A DNA stretch of 64,000 nucleotides from CBDIDH01 sp965277595 (GTDB lineage: Bacteria > Planctomycetota > Planctomycetia > Isosphaerales > Isosphaeraceae), in NCBI GenBank assembly GCA_965277595.1, contig CBDIDH010000002.1, positions 4,929,532 to 4,993,531 of the forward strand. Reading direction: 5' to 3'. Of this stretch, positions 48,882 to 57,440 are shown in pieces. How positions within the stretch are numbered: position 1 is the first letter of the stretch; each line of letters opens with the position of its first letter. A program made the position numbers and the translations under genes. The notes beneath the pieces were generated by a model. It made no database searches. It saw nothing but the letters and a program-made list of their open reading frames with translations, and was not told the origin of the DNA.

Positions 48882-49264
48882 TGACCAAATACTTCTATAC
48901 CGACCCGCTGGCCGCTGCGTGGATGGCGAAGCATCACAGGATGACCATGACGGCCCAGCTTCCTAGCCACACTGCCCACTACCTTGCAACGCAAAAGCTT
49001 GGCAATGAACTTCATCTAATCCAGGATTATCTAGTAAGCGAAGCGAATGGGCCATGGCACATCCATCCCGATAGCCTGCACCTGCTGAAGCCGCAAAGCG
49101 GTGATTTAGTTTATGCCTGTCCCGAAGATTCGGGAGAGGGAACTTTCTGGCGCTATGAACTATGGGGCGGCGATCACGTAGCTTGCTCCGACTATTGGAG
49201 CATTGACAAGATCATCCAACGTAACGGGGTCGCCTTCATGTGGCCAGAGAGCAACGCGGCGTGA
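48881..49264 (+). CDS. Phage protein with TDPLAAAWMAKH start, 127 residues (paralog of 29590-29934)
   Basis: The start MTKYFYTDPLAAAWMAKHHR and end KIIQRNGVAFMWPESNAA are shared with the leftward gene at 29590-29934; the middle differs. A GTG at 48878 is another possible start. The stop is close to the DUF1643 gene. Presence of two copies in opposite quilts shows module shuffling. Function unknown. Confidence 0.6.
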   Translation: MTKYFYTDPLAAAWMAKHHRMTMTAQLPSHTAHYLATQKLGNELHLIQDYLVSEANGPWHIHPDSLHLLKPQSGDLVYACPEDSGEGTFWRYELWGGDHVACSDYWSIDKIIQRNGVAFMWPESNAA

Positions 49265-49269
49265 CGATT

Positions 49270-49794
49270 ATGATGCTACCCCTCGAACAGAGCGCCGTCA
49301 TCTCCGCCTGCGGACGCTTCCGCTACCTGCTGACCCGCCAGGTCGGCCCCGGCCCTCGCACAACCACGTTCATCATGTTGAATCCGAGCACCGCAGACGC
49401 CACCAACGACGATCCGACCATTCGCCGGTGCATCGGCTTTGCGCGGTCATGGGGCTGCGGGCGGCTGGCCGTTCTCAACCTGTTCGCCGTGCGCGCGACC
49501 GATCCGGCTGACATGAAGCGGGCTGATGATCCGGTGGGGCCGGAGAATAGGGGTTGGTTCGAGCGGACGCTGCAGACTCACCGTGACGGTCCGGTAGTCT
49601 GTGCATGGGGCGTCCACGGCGAACACAGGGGGCAGGATCTGACCGTGCTCGGCTGGCTGGAAGGTTACGACGTCGAGCCTTTGACCCTCGGAATAACTCG
49701 GGATGGCCACCCCAAGCACCCGCTGTACCTGCCGAAAGGGGCCGAACTGGTCGCCTTCAAAGCGAGGCGTACATGCCCTCGCTCGCCCAGATAG
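49270..49794 (+). CDS. DUF1643 protein
   Basis: The protein has the DUF1643 signature: FIMLNPSTADATNDDPTIRR, CIGFARSWGCGRLAVLNLFA, VRATDPADMKRADDPVGPEN, then CAWGVHGEHRGQDLTVLGWL and TRDGHPKHPLYLPKGAELVA at the end. This family is common in phages and prophages; no activity is established. Start choice ATG 49270 (a GTG at 49261 overlaps the stop before). Higher GC than the quilt genes before it. It is the last gene of the rightward quilt. Confidence 0.85.
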   Translation: MMLPLEQSAVISACGRFRYLLTRQVGPGPRTTTFIMLNPSTADATNDDPTIRRCIGFARSWGCGRLAVLNLFAVRATDPADMKRADDPVGPENRGWFERTLQTHRDGPVVCAWGVHGEHRGQDLTVLGWLEGYDVEPLTLGITRDGHPKHPLYLPKGAELVAFKARRTCPRSPR

Positions 49795-49870
49795 CCCTGA
49801 ATTTTTGCCGCGAGTGATTGGGTTGGAGATTCCACGAAGCACAATGAAATAGGAGCCGGGTGACGAACCG

Positions 49871-50668
49871 CTAATCGTCATCGATGGTCTGCGTCGTGAG
49901 GAACTTCGCGTCTCCACCTTCCCGCTCGTATAGGGCATACCACTCGTCAATCTTCTGTCTCAGCGCGATCAGCCGCGGCTTGATGTACTCGTAGCACTCC
50001 CGGTGCGTCTTGAACGTGACGAACATGTTATCCGCCGTGACGTCCGCCTGAGTCTCCGGCTCGAATTCCGGGCGAACGACCCTTACGGGGCCGGCGTCTA
50101 ACTCGCGCATAATGTCGCGCATCGCCACCGTGTCCGTCATCGCGGCGATGTGACGTAGCTCGGCCCAGGCGTCCATCAGCGGCGGCGTCCACCCACGCTT
50201 GAACCTGTCCTTGAAGCGAAAGTAGGGGCTGCTGGAGAATTCCATCACGTCACGTGCGAGGCCGCGAAGCTCCGTGGTGACCGCGTTCTTCCAGCGGTCA
50301 AAGAACCGCTCGCTGAACTCCTCCCATGTGAGGATGTCCACGTTGGATCTATCAACCGCCTCGTAGGCCCCACTCTGGAAGCCCTTATTGGCGATGATGA
50401 TGCCCTTGTGCGCGCCTCCGTCGGCGACCACGGTACGGAAGGCGTGCGCCTCGTTTTGGGGAACGTTCTGACCCCAGAACTTGCACTCGACGAAGTAGAC
50501 CGTCTCGATGGCGTGGATGACCTCGCGGGCCCAGACGTCCAGTTCCTTCTTGCCTCGGACGAGCTGGACCGTCTTAGGCGATTCCGCCTCGCAGCCCATT
50601 TCGATGAACGACTGGTGGACGCGGTCCTGTAACTCCTTCCACGTGGCCGGCGGTTTGTCGAAGATCAT
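49871..50668 (-). CDS. Restriction-type endonuclease (Mrr-like PD-(D/E)xK), 265 residues
   Basis: ATG 50668 with AAAGGA upstream is favoured. The nuclease core is QLVRGKKELDVWAREV, then ETVYFVECKFWGQNVPQNEA and HKGIIIANKGFQSGAYEAVD, then VDILTWEEFSERFFDRWKNA, that is, a D...E-x-K motif of type IV or Mrr-type enzymes. The C-terminal half (FKDRFKRGWTPPLMDAWAEL and on) is unknown and may choose the target. No methylase gene is next to it. Located beside the integrase at the element border, a common place for defence cargo. Confidence 0.75.
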   Translation of the reverse strand: MIFDKPPATWKELQDRVHQSFIEMGCEAESPKTVQLVRGKKELDVWAREVIHAIETVYFVECKFWGQNVPQNEAHAFRTVVADGGAHKGIIIANKGFQSGAYEAVDRSNVDILTWEEFSERFFDRWKNAVTTELRGLARDVMEFSSSPYFRFKDRFKRGWTPPLMDAWAELRHIAAMTDTVAMRDIMRELDAGPVRVVRPEFEPETQADVTADNMFVTFKTHRECYEYIKPRLIALRQKIDEWYALYEREGGDAKFLTTQTIDDD

Positions 50669-50790
50669 GACGGGTCCTTTTGAGTCCTCAACACGCCCTT
50701 CTTTGCGACCGGCAGGTTGGCTGGCGGCCATGAACGCGAGATACCGCTCGTGGACTCGTCCCACGTTCGAGTGGCCGTCCGGACGCCGCC

Positions 50791-52083
50791 TCACCCCAAC
50801 ACCTGGCCCCTCAGCCAATCCAGCGCCTCAAAGAACTCGGCGTCATTCGCCCTGACGTAGTGCTTATCAGCGATGCTCTTCGGTGAATCTGCGAGGAAAT
50901 GATTCGCGTAAAACTTGAATTGCGGGTGCTCCCCCAAGAGAGTCGCCGAGGTCTTGCGTAGGTGCTTCATACCGAGCCGGATTTTGCCGCCCATTTTTGC
51001 CGCCACCCTCGACCATGCCGACTGAATGGCGTCATAACGCCTCATCTTCCCGTCTTCGAGCCAGTATTTGACCAGCGGGTTTCCTTCCTCGGTGGTCAGG
51101 GCCAGCTCGCCATCGGCTCGGTGCTTCTTCATCAGGGCAAAGGTTTCCGGCCATAGTTTGTAGGTGACTACCGGGCCGTTTCGTTCCCGCGTCTTACTGC
51201 GCGCGCGGGTGAGCGTTCCTGCCTTCCAGTTGATTTCATCTTGGCGAAGCTCGGCAATGTCGTTCTGGTACATGCCGACATTGAGCATCAGCAGGATAAA
51301 CAGTTGGGTGCGTTCGGACATATCGCCTGCGGCTTTGAGCAGCCCTCGCACCTCCTCGACCGTGAAGGTCTCGATCTTCGCCGGGGCGGAATGGTTGAAC
51401 CGGAACCGGCGCGACCGGATATTCCCCGGCATGGCGATCAGCTTCATCTCGGCCAGGCGGCTGACGAACTGCTTGGCGGTCATCAGCAGCGTGTGGGCAT
51501 AGGTCGGGGAATAATCCTCGGCTCCGACCTTGGCTGACAGGTGGTTGAAAAAACCTTCCAGCTTGGTTTCGTCAATCGCGTCGATGGCGGTCTCAGGCCC
51601 GATCCAATCGACAAAAACCCGGATGTTGCGGCAGTAGGCGTCAAACCGACCTTCGGACATTTGGCCGGACTGGCACACGCCACGGAGGAGGGTTTTCCAC
51701 CCTTCGATCTGAGCTTTGACCGTGCGTTCGGGCGACGGCGTGTCCATGCCCGCGAGCATGGTACCGGCCTGCGACTTTAGGGTGTCGTATGAACCGGCCC
51801 CGAGCAGGGCTTCCACCGCTTCCCGTCTCGCGTCATTATCGAGCTTGGAAAAGTCGCGAACCAGGTGGCTGATGCGGGTGGCCCGTTCCACCCGGTCATC
51901 CTCAGTAGGCGACGCGGCGATTCCCTTCTTGCGTTCCCACCATTCGTTAGCTGCCCGCCAAGAGGCTTCCTTCGTCTCGGGAACATCGAGTTGGCGGCAG
52001 GAAACGAAGTACCGTTTGCCACGATGAAACTTGGTCCAGCGACGGGATTCCGGAACCCAAGTCATCTGGTAGTTCTTCGGCAT
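50791..52083 (-). CDS. int: Tyrosine integrase of the large left element
   Basis: The 430-residue protein opens MPKNYQMTWVPESRRWTKFH, then VSCRQLDVPETKEASWRAAN. The catalytic domain has the first Arg in AELRQDEINW, then the HLRKTSATLLGEH box (about residue 370) and HYV near residue 408 with the nucleophilic tyrosine. It is the same family as the two integrases at 59146 and 60858, but not closely identical. It points away from the tRNA-Ser fragment, with 200 bases of repeat-rich DNA between. It should move the element that ends at 52357. Confidence 0.9.
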   Translation of the reverse strand: MPKNYQMTWVPESRRWTKFHRGKRYFVSCRQLDVPETKEASWRAANEWWERKKGIAASPTEDDRVERATRISHLVRDFSKLDNDARREAVEALLGAGSYDTLKSQAGTMLAGMDTPSPERTVKAQIEGWKTLLRGVCQSGQMSEGRFDAYCRNIRVFVDWIGPETAIDAIDETKLEGFFNHLSAKVGAEDYSPTYAHTLLMTAKQFVSRLAEMKLIAMPGNIRSRRFRFNHSAPAKIETFTVEEVRGLLKAAGDMSERTQLFILLMLNVGMYQNDIAELRQDEINWKAGTLTRARSKTRERNGPVVTYKLWPETFALMKKHRADGELALTTEEGNPLVKYWLEDGKMRRYDAIQSAWSRVAAKMGGKIRLGMKHLRKTSATLLGEHPQFKFYANHFLADSPKSIADKHYVRANDAEFFEALDWLRGQVLG

Positions 52084-52097
52084 GACGGGCTCGGATC

Positions 52098-52204
52098 GTA
52101 TCAGACAGGCGTATCAAAATGCCGCACAGGCATAGTACGCAAAAGGAGGCACCGCCTCAATGGGACTGATACGATTCTTGATACAAATGCGGGCGGCGTG
52201 ATAC
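52098..52204. other. Five GTATCA sites between integrase and tRNA-Ser fragment, candidate arm-type sites
   Basis: GTATCA occurs directly at 52098 and 52111, and inverted (TGATAC) at 52167, 52179 and 52199. The spacings (13, 12, 20 bases) are like those of arm-type sites of heterobivalent integrases. The other two integrases are flanked by GTACCA and GTAGCA in the same place. Confidence 0.6.
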
Positions 52205-52295
52205 GGGAATCGAGCCGGATGGGGGTGGGGGATGTGACGGAAGATTTTGATGAGGAGTAGTTTGTAGAAATTCGTCAGATAAGCGGAATCTCAAG

Positions 52296-52687
<392 letters not shown>

Positions 52688-53510
52688 TCAACACAACCGC
52701 CGACCTTGGAGCCTCTCCACCAGCCGCGGGAACGCACCCTGCCAGGGATTCCATGACAGCAATCGATACACGATCCGGCGACCCGTCCTCACGATCTGGC
52801 ACGGTACCTGGATCATCGCCACGCAGAACGTGCTGAACTCCATCCGCGGCAGCGAACGCTTCTCCTCACGGTACTTCGCCGCCCAGCGACCCTGATCGGG
52901 CAGCAGCAACGCCGCCCACGCCTTCAGGCTCCAGGCCAGGCTCGCCATCACCATGTAGGCCCCGTTGCTCGCCAGGTCGCCCACCGGCATCGCCAACGCC
53001 TTCACGCCGCCCTTCAACTGGGCGATCAGGTTCTCCTGGTCGCAGCGGGCGTTGGCCAGCAAGACGACCTCCGAGGCCGGCGTGGTCCGGTCGTTGGTGA
53101 TGTAGAAGAAGTAGCGGTCCGGCTCGAAGAGCCACAACTGCCCCTTCTCGACCACCAGCTTCTTCCTCAGCACGACCACCCGGTATGCCCTCTCGCAGGC
53201 GACCGGGCGGTACTCGAACTCGGCCACCTCCTCGCCGACCAGCTTGAGCGTGTCGAACTGCCTCTGGCGGACGACCTGCTCCTTGTGCCGCTCGGGGGCT
53301 TGGCGGGGCACCGTCTTGATCGTGTATCGGGCCGGTCGCTCCAATTCGCTGTACGCCAGGCCGGGGAGCCGCTCGGCCAGCCCCTTGAGGTTGGCCCTGG
53401 CGTCGATCCCGAAGATGAACCGGATCGACTCCCGGTCCCAGCGGTCCAGGTGCCTGGTCTGGCTGAAGTCGGTGTCGCCCCGGAAGGTGATCTTCTGGAA
53501 CCAGGGATTT
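52688..53510 (-). pseudogene. IS1380-type transposase, C-terminal remnant
   Basis: The minus-strand frame is open from about 53512 to 52688 without a start codon. It begins in the middle of the catalytic domain (WFQKITFRGDTDFSQTRHLD) and goes on with RFIFGIDARANLKGLAERLP, YFFYITNDRTTPASEVVLLA, NARCDQENLIAQLKGGVKAL and a helical end, as in IS1380 transposases. The N-terminal half is missing because the IS4-family copy begins at 53511. It is dead on its own. Confidence 0.8.
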
Positions 53511-54943
53511 TAATGTGTAGTTATGTACCCTTTTTCTTCTTCTCTAGTAGCTTTGCAGTGGAGACGTGCTTGATCTTGGCCCCGCTTTCCCGCTTGGGCT
53601 GCGGACGTTTCGGGCCACGCACCTGCTTGCGGTAGGACGACAGGCGGACTCCGGCGGCCAGGTCCAGTAGTATCTTGCCCAATGCCGCCGCCGTCAGTCC
53701 GTGGAACATCGCCCACTCGTCCTCCGGGATTGCAATCATCATTCCCCGGTGTGTCCCGGCCACCTCGTCGGCCAGGTAATAGAACGACGTCTCCTCGACC
53801 GCTTTCTCGCCGTGGACCGATCGCGGAGCCGCTTTTACCACGCTCATCACGTTGTACGACACCAAGGCCACGCAGAAGGCGAACAACGCCGCCTTGGGAT
53901 AGCCCAGTGTGTTGATCTCGCCGTTGAGGCACGTCGCCAACTCGCCGAAGGCGGCCTCCACCGTCCAGCGACCTCGGTAGAGGCTGGCAATCTTCAGGGC
54001 GTCGGCGGCCTCGGCGGGGAGGTTGGTGAGGATGTGAACTTCGGTCTCGCCGTCACGGGTCGGCGTGTCCAAATCCACTGTGATCCGACGCACTACTGTG
54101 GTCCCGCCCTCACCATCACCGATCCGCATCTCCTGCTCGAAGACGGCCCCGGTCTCGGACCGCCCGCAAGACCGCCGCCGGCCCATCCACTCGATGTGGA
54201 GATTGGCGGCGTGCTGACGGATCACGAAGTGACCACCACGCCGGTCGATCCCGAAGAGGAAGCCGGTCGTGCAGAAATTGCGGTCGGCGATCCAGACCTC
54301 ACCGGCCTGTATGGTCTCCAGCACCGGGCCGAGGAGCGATCGCTCCTGAGCGTGGCCGTCTTCGCAGGGAAACACGTCGGTGACCAGCATCGCCTCCGGG
54401 TCGAGCACGACCAAAGCGTGACCCGGCAAGGCCCCGGCCCCGATGGTGCGAAGCTCCTTGAGCCGATGCTCGGTCCCGGCCAGGTGATTTCCGTCGAGGA
54501 TCTTGATCCGATACCCCGGCAGCCAGGCCGCTCGCTCGCCGCCCATCGCCGTAATGACCGGAGCCAGGGTGCGTGCCGTGTGACGAACAAGTTCGGCGGA
54601 CAGGCCGCACTCCAGGCGTTCGAGCTTGTCGTAAACGGCCCGGAGCGAAACGCCGAGGGCGTCGGCCTTGGCCCGGTAGGCGGCGTTGACGGCGGGCTGG
54701 ATCTTGGCGACGACGGTGCCCATCAGGTCCACGACCGAGGAAAACAGCAGGGTCCGAGTATATTGCCGCTGTGCGGTCTGCTCGAAGAGGGCGTCGATCG
54801 CCAGGGGAGAAAGGGCGTGCTCCAGGACGGCACGAGCCATGACGGTGACCGGGCTCTGCCGGGCGAATCGCTCGAAAACGTCGTCAAGGACCATGGTGCC
54901 GCCTCCCTGGAATGTCACTATCTCCTGATGTGGCGACACTTTA
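53511..54943 (-). mobile_element. IS4-family insertion sequence
   Basis: The element holds one transposase gene. Its ends are probably TAATGTGT (53511-53518) and the reverse complement TAAAGTGT (54936-54943), a weak inverted repeat. The left flank is IS1380 sequence and the right flank is ISKra4 sequence, with no clear target duplication, so the junction has been rearranged since insertion. Confidence 0.6.
53521..54894 (-). CDS. IS4-family transposase, 457 residues
   Basis: ATG 54894 is used because of a GGGAGG site; an in-frame upstream start exists at 54939. The DDE domain appears as YRIKILDGNHLAGTEHRLKE (first D), VWIADRNFCTTGFLFGIDRR (second D) and the YRGRWTVEAAFGELATCLNG motif, which is the Y-(2)-R-(3)-E-(6)-K/N-type signature of IS4-like enzymes. 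The C terminus is basic. It is complete and may be active. Confidence 0.85.
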   Translation of the reverse strand: MVLDDVFERFARQSPVTVMARAVLEHALSPLAIDALFEQTAQRQYTRTLLFSSVVDLMGTVVAKIQPAVNAAYRAKADALGVSLRAVYDKLERLECGLSAELVRHTARTLAPVITAMGGERAAWLPGYRIKILDGNHLAGTEHRLKELRTIGAGALPGHALVVLDPEAMLVTDVFPCEDGHAQERSLLGPVLETIQAGEVWIADRNFCTTGFLFGIDRRGGHFVIRQHAANLHIEWMGRRRSCGRSETGAVFEQEMRIGDGEGGTTVVRRITVDLDTPTRDGETEVHILTNLPAEAADALKIASLYRGRWTVEAAFGELATCLNGEINTLGYPKAALFAFCVALVSYNVMSVVKAAPRSVHGEKAVEETSFYYLADEVAGTHRGMMIAIPEDEWAMFHGLTAAALGKILLDLAAGVRLSSYRKQVRGPKRPQPKRESGAKIKHVSTAKLLEKKKKGT

Positions 54944-54952
54944 CCAGATCCA

Positions 54953-55751
54953 TCACTCCACCTTCAAAGCCCTGGTTTCCAGGGCCGCGACTTTGGACTC
55001 TTTGCCGTGGCTGTCTTGGTTGTGTCGCGACGGTTCGGCCCGGATCTGGATCCGGCCCCCATCGATCGGCACCATCGCCACCCGGGGGCAGGGACGCTCG
55101 GCGTGGGCGACGACGTCCGTGGCCATGAGAGGGAGTCGCTGATGCGACTTGACCGCCGCGTCCCGCTGGTCGGTCCGCTCCCGGCCGATCTTCTGGACCA
55201 GCCGCTCGACTGGCTTGGGCTTGATGTCCAGGTCGGACAACTCGGCCAGGTCGCGCGACGCCTGCCGAAAGGAAAGGCCGTTGACGCTGGCATAAACGAC
55301 CTTCTGCTCGACGCGCGGGCTGCGGCCGGTGCGATCAACGCCCAGTGCGTGATTCCAAGGGAAAAAAAGCCCGCCGACAGCGGGGGCAGTCGGCGACTCG
55401 TTGTTTCCAGGCCACGTCCTCCCGCGTGGTCGTGAGCACGCGAGGCTCGTCGGGGGCCTTTCGGGCGACCCCACCGCAGACGAGGCATTAGCCCAATTCG
55501 TCCTCAGGCCAGTCGTCGTCCTGTTCGTGGACGTTGATCTCGATGAGTTGCCTGGCCATCTCGTCGCCGAGCGTCCCGGCGACGGCTTCCAACTCCGAGA
55601 ACTTGGTGCCGCGCGGCAGGCCGTTCGGGTAAAGCTCCTTCGCCAGTTCCCGAGCGACCAGGCCCAAACGCGCGTGGAATTCCTTTCGGATCTCAGCAGC
55701 GTCTTTACCCATGTTCGCGGTCTTCTCCAAAGTTGCGCGACGATCGACCAA
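54953..55751 (-). pseudogene. ISKra4-type transposase remnant, broken by stop and frameshift and cut at its C terminus
   Basis: The N-terminal part is at 55488-55751: MVDRRATLEKTANMGKDAAE, then RLGLVARELAKELYPNGLPR. After a TAA stop the same frame continues as a zinc ribbon (CLVCGGV...CPRCRRAFFP), then a shift leads to the frame ending at 54953 with VEQKVVYASVNGLSFRQASR, then DLAELSDLDIKPKPVERLVQ. The catalytic C-terminal half is missing at the border with the IS4 copy. This IS family is frequent in planctomycete genomes. Confidence 0.75.
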
Positions 55752-55907
55752 AGGCCCCGAACTCCGATCAGCAAGATAGCATGGGTCCGCTTAGCATTGC
55801 AAACTATGTCGTGCGCTCCTTGATCACGCCTCTTCGAAGTTCGGATTGACAGTACGACGCGAACGCGTACAATCCGACTATGCATGAGAGAATTCTCTCG
55901 AACCAAA

Positions 55908-55982
55908 CGGGGCGTAGCGCAGTTTGGCTAGCGCGCTAGACTGGGGGTCTAGAGGTCGTGGGTTCAAATCCCGCCGCCCCGA
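55908..55982 (+). tRNA. tRNA-Pro(GGG)
   Basis: All stems close: acceptor CGGGGCG/CGCCCCG, anticodon stem CTAGA/TCTAG with loop CTGGGGG (anticodon GGG), T-arm GTGGG-TTCAAAT-CCCGC. CCA is not encoded. The last 42 bases are repeated at 60687-60728, so this is the integration target of the 4.75-kb element. Confidence 0.95.
55941..55982 (+). repeat. attL: 42-bp direct repeat inside tRNA-Pro
   Basis: The 42 bases from the anticodon loop to the 3' end of tRNA-Pro are identical to 60687-60728. Integration here keeps the tRNA gene intact. Confidence 0.95.
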
Positions 55983-56026
55983 CTTATAAGTGCAAGCAAG
56001 ACAAGGATTTGCAACGAAGCGATTTT

Positions 56027-56057
56027 GTACCATTTTGCTGTACCAGATCGTGTACCA
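56027..56057 (+). other. Three GTACCA repeats next to attL, candidate integrase arm sites
   Basis: GTACCA at 56027, 56040 and 56052, spaced 13 and 12 bases. On the other end of the element GTACCA occurs at 60596 and 60608 and inverted (TGGTAC) at 60637. Confidence 0.6.
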
Positions 56058-56093
56058 GAATGGTCGGCTAATCGGTCGGCAAGAATGAAGATA

Positions 56094-56131
56094 GGGCAGG
56101 AGCCGGATCGATCCGGCTCTTGCCCTTTTTT
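56094..56131 (+). terminator. Strong terminator just inside the left end of the element
   Basis: GGGCAGGAGCCGGAT and ATCCGGCTCTTGCCC form a long hairpin (56094-56125) followed by TTTTTT. It stops transcription coming from tRNA-Pro from entering the element. Confidence 0.9.
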
Positions 56132-56166
56132 CTGTTGTCAGATTTGTCTCCTGGGAGCATGGGAGG

Positions 56167-56520
56167 ATGCGAAAGGAAACGCGTTTGGAATTTGACTACT
56201 CGCTCCATGATGCGTCGATTGAGTCCGTGACGATCGGACCGAGACGTGAAATCCATCTTTCGCTCGCCCTAGGCTCTGCACGCATCTCTGACGAGAGGCT
56301 GCCGGATGCGGCGACCTTGCGGCTCGGTGCCATCGAGAATTTTGAACGGGTACGCGAGTTCTTCGCTCGCTTCGAACCGGAGCCGATCGCTCGGATCGAC
56401 TGCGTTACCGTTCTGAAACGAACTGGCTCGTCGTCTACAGTTGCTCTTGAGATCGACCCGCAAGGTACCGTTGAAGTAGTGTGCTCCAGGCTCGAACTCA
56501 TACCGACCGCTACCGCCTGA
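56167..56520 (+). CDS. Protein of 117 residues, unknown
   Basis: The frame starts at ATG 56167 after GGGAGCATGGGAGG. The product reads RLEFDYSLHDASIESVTIGP, REIHLSLALGSARISDERLP, a mainly strand fold of small size, and ends CSRLELIPTATA. It resembles small immunity-like or hypothetical beta proteins but no family is recognised. It is the only rightward gene of the element, just after the terminator, and may be cargo. Confidence 0.5.
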   Translation: MRKETRLEFDYSLHDASIESVTIGPRREIHLSLALGSARISDERLPDAATLRLGAIENFERVREFFARFEPEPIARIDCVTVLKRTGSSSTVALEIDPQGTVEVVCSRLELIPTATA

Positions 56521-57015
56521 CCTCGCGCCATAGCTCCGACTTAAGAGCGAGAGCCAGTGTAAGTTGAATTGTAAACAATTGGCTTGCCACGAAATCCTTG
56601 ACGTAAGTCTTTATTCCTCGTCCCGGAAACCGCGATTCGGCGAAGGGACTTAGTCTTTACACCCCGGGTCAGTAAATGGGCAGGGCGACCCCGATAAAAT
56701 GCAGACGAGGCGGTCGCTCACGATGACGACCGCCCCCAAACCCCCTGGGAGGTGTGCCAGGGGGTTGAGCCGTTGAGGTTCCGATAAGAGCCGATTGGAG
56801 TGCCTGGCCGCTTCGCGGCCAGCATTCTCAACGGCTCCATGTCCGGCTCGCGTCGAATCGTCGCCCCTGGCACCATCGCTGTAGATCGGGCGACCACCAA
56901 TAGCTGGTTGCCGCCGCCACCCTCACGCCGTGGTCAAGCTGGCGTAGCCAGAGGTGCGGATCTTTCCGGGGTGGCGGTGGCTGGGATGCCAACCATCGTT
57001 TGAAAGACATCTCGA
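56521..57015. other. Gene-free stretch with two hairpins
   Basis: GGCGGTCG/CGACCGCC (56709-56734) and AACCCCCTGG/CCAGGGGGTT (56739-56766) are perfect inverted repeats. On the minus strand the second is followed by TTT and may end the message of the winged-helix gene. No convincing gene between; frames on both strands lack start sites. Confidence 0.55.
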
Positions 57016-57357
57016 TCATGTCTTCGTCGTCGTCCTGGGAGCCACGGCGATCCACACGATGGCGGGACGCATTGACCGGGTGAACCGCCATCGCTTTGTC
57101 CTCTTGACCCTCTTGTCCTTCTCCAGTTGTCTCCGGGCGGGACGCTCGGAATTGCCGTCGATGCCCGTCGCCTCTTGGATCTCCTGATCCGTAGCACCGC
57201 GACTTCCGCAATCCCGTAGATGGGCGTAGATGATGTTCTCGTGGTTGACCTTGAAGCCTTCCGCCAGCCGGGCGGCAACCTCGCTTGTCCAGACGCCATT
57301 TTCAAATGTTCGCATGTGGTAGTTCTCCGGTGCTGCAACACCATGTTGCAACTTCAT
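57016..57357 (-). CDS. Winged-helix protein, 113 residues
   Basis: I use ATG 57357 because the domain begins soon after; longer starts are possible. The product contains FENGVWTSEVAARLAEGFKV, NHENIIYAHLRDCGSRGATD, QEIQEATGIDGNSERPARRQ, LEKDKRVKRT, which is a winged helix as seen in marR- or replication-type regulators. It may control the integrase or the replication-like protein encoded upstream. No known family name. Confidence 0.55.
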   Translation of the reverse strand: MKLQHGVAAPENYHMRTFENGVWTSEVAARLAEGFKVNHENIIYAHLRDCGSRGATDQEIQEATGIDGNSERPARRQLEKDKRVKRTKRWRFTRSMRPAIVWIAVAPRTTTKT

Positions 57358-57440
57358 GGTATGTATACACCCAACGAACACGATGACGACGATGCCGGGA
57401 TCAGATCGCGATGGAGGGGATTTGAGGGGCGGACGCCGTC

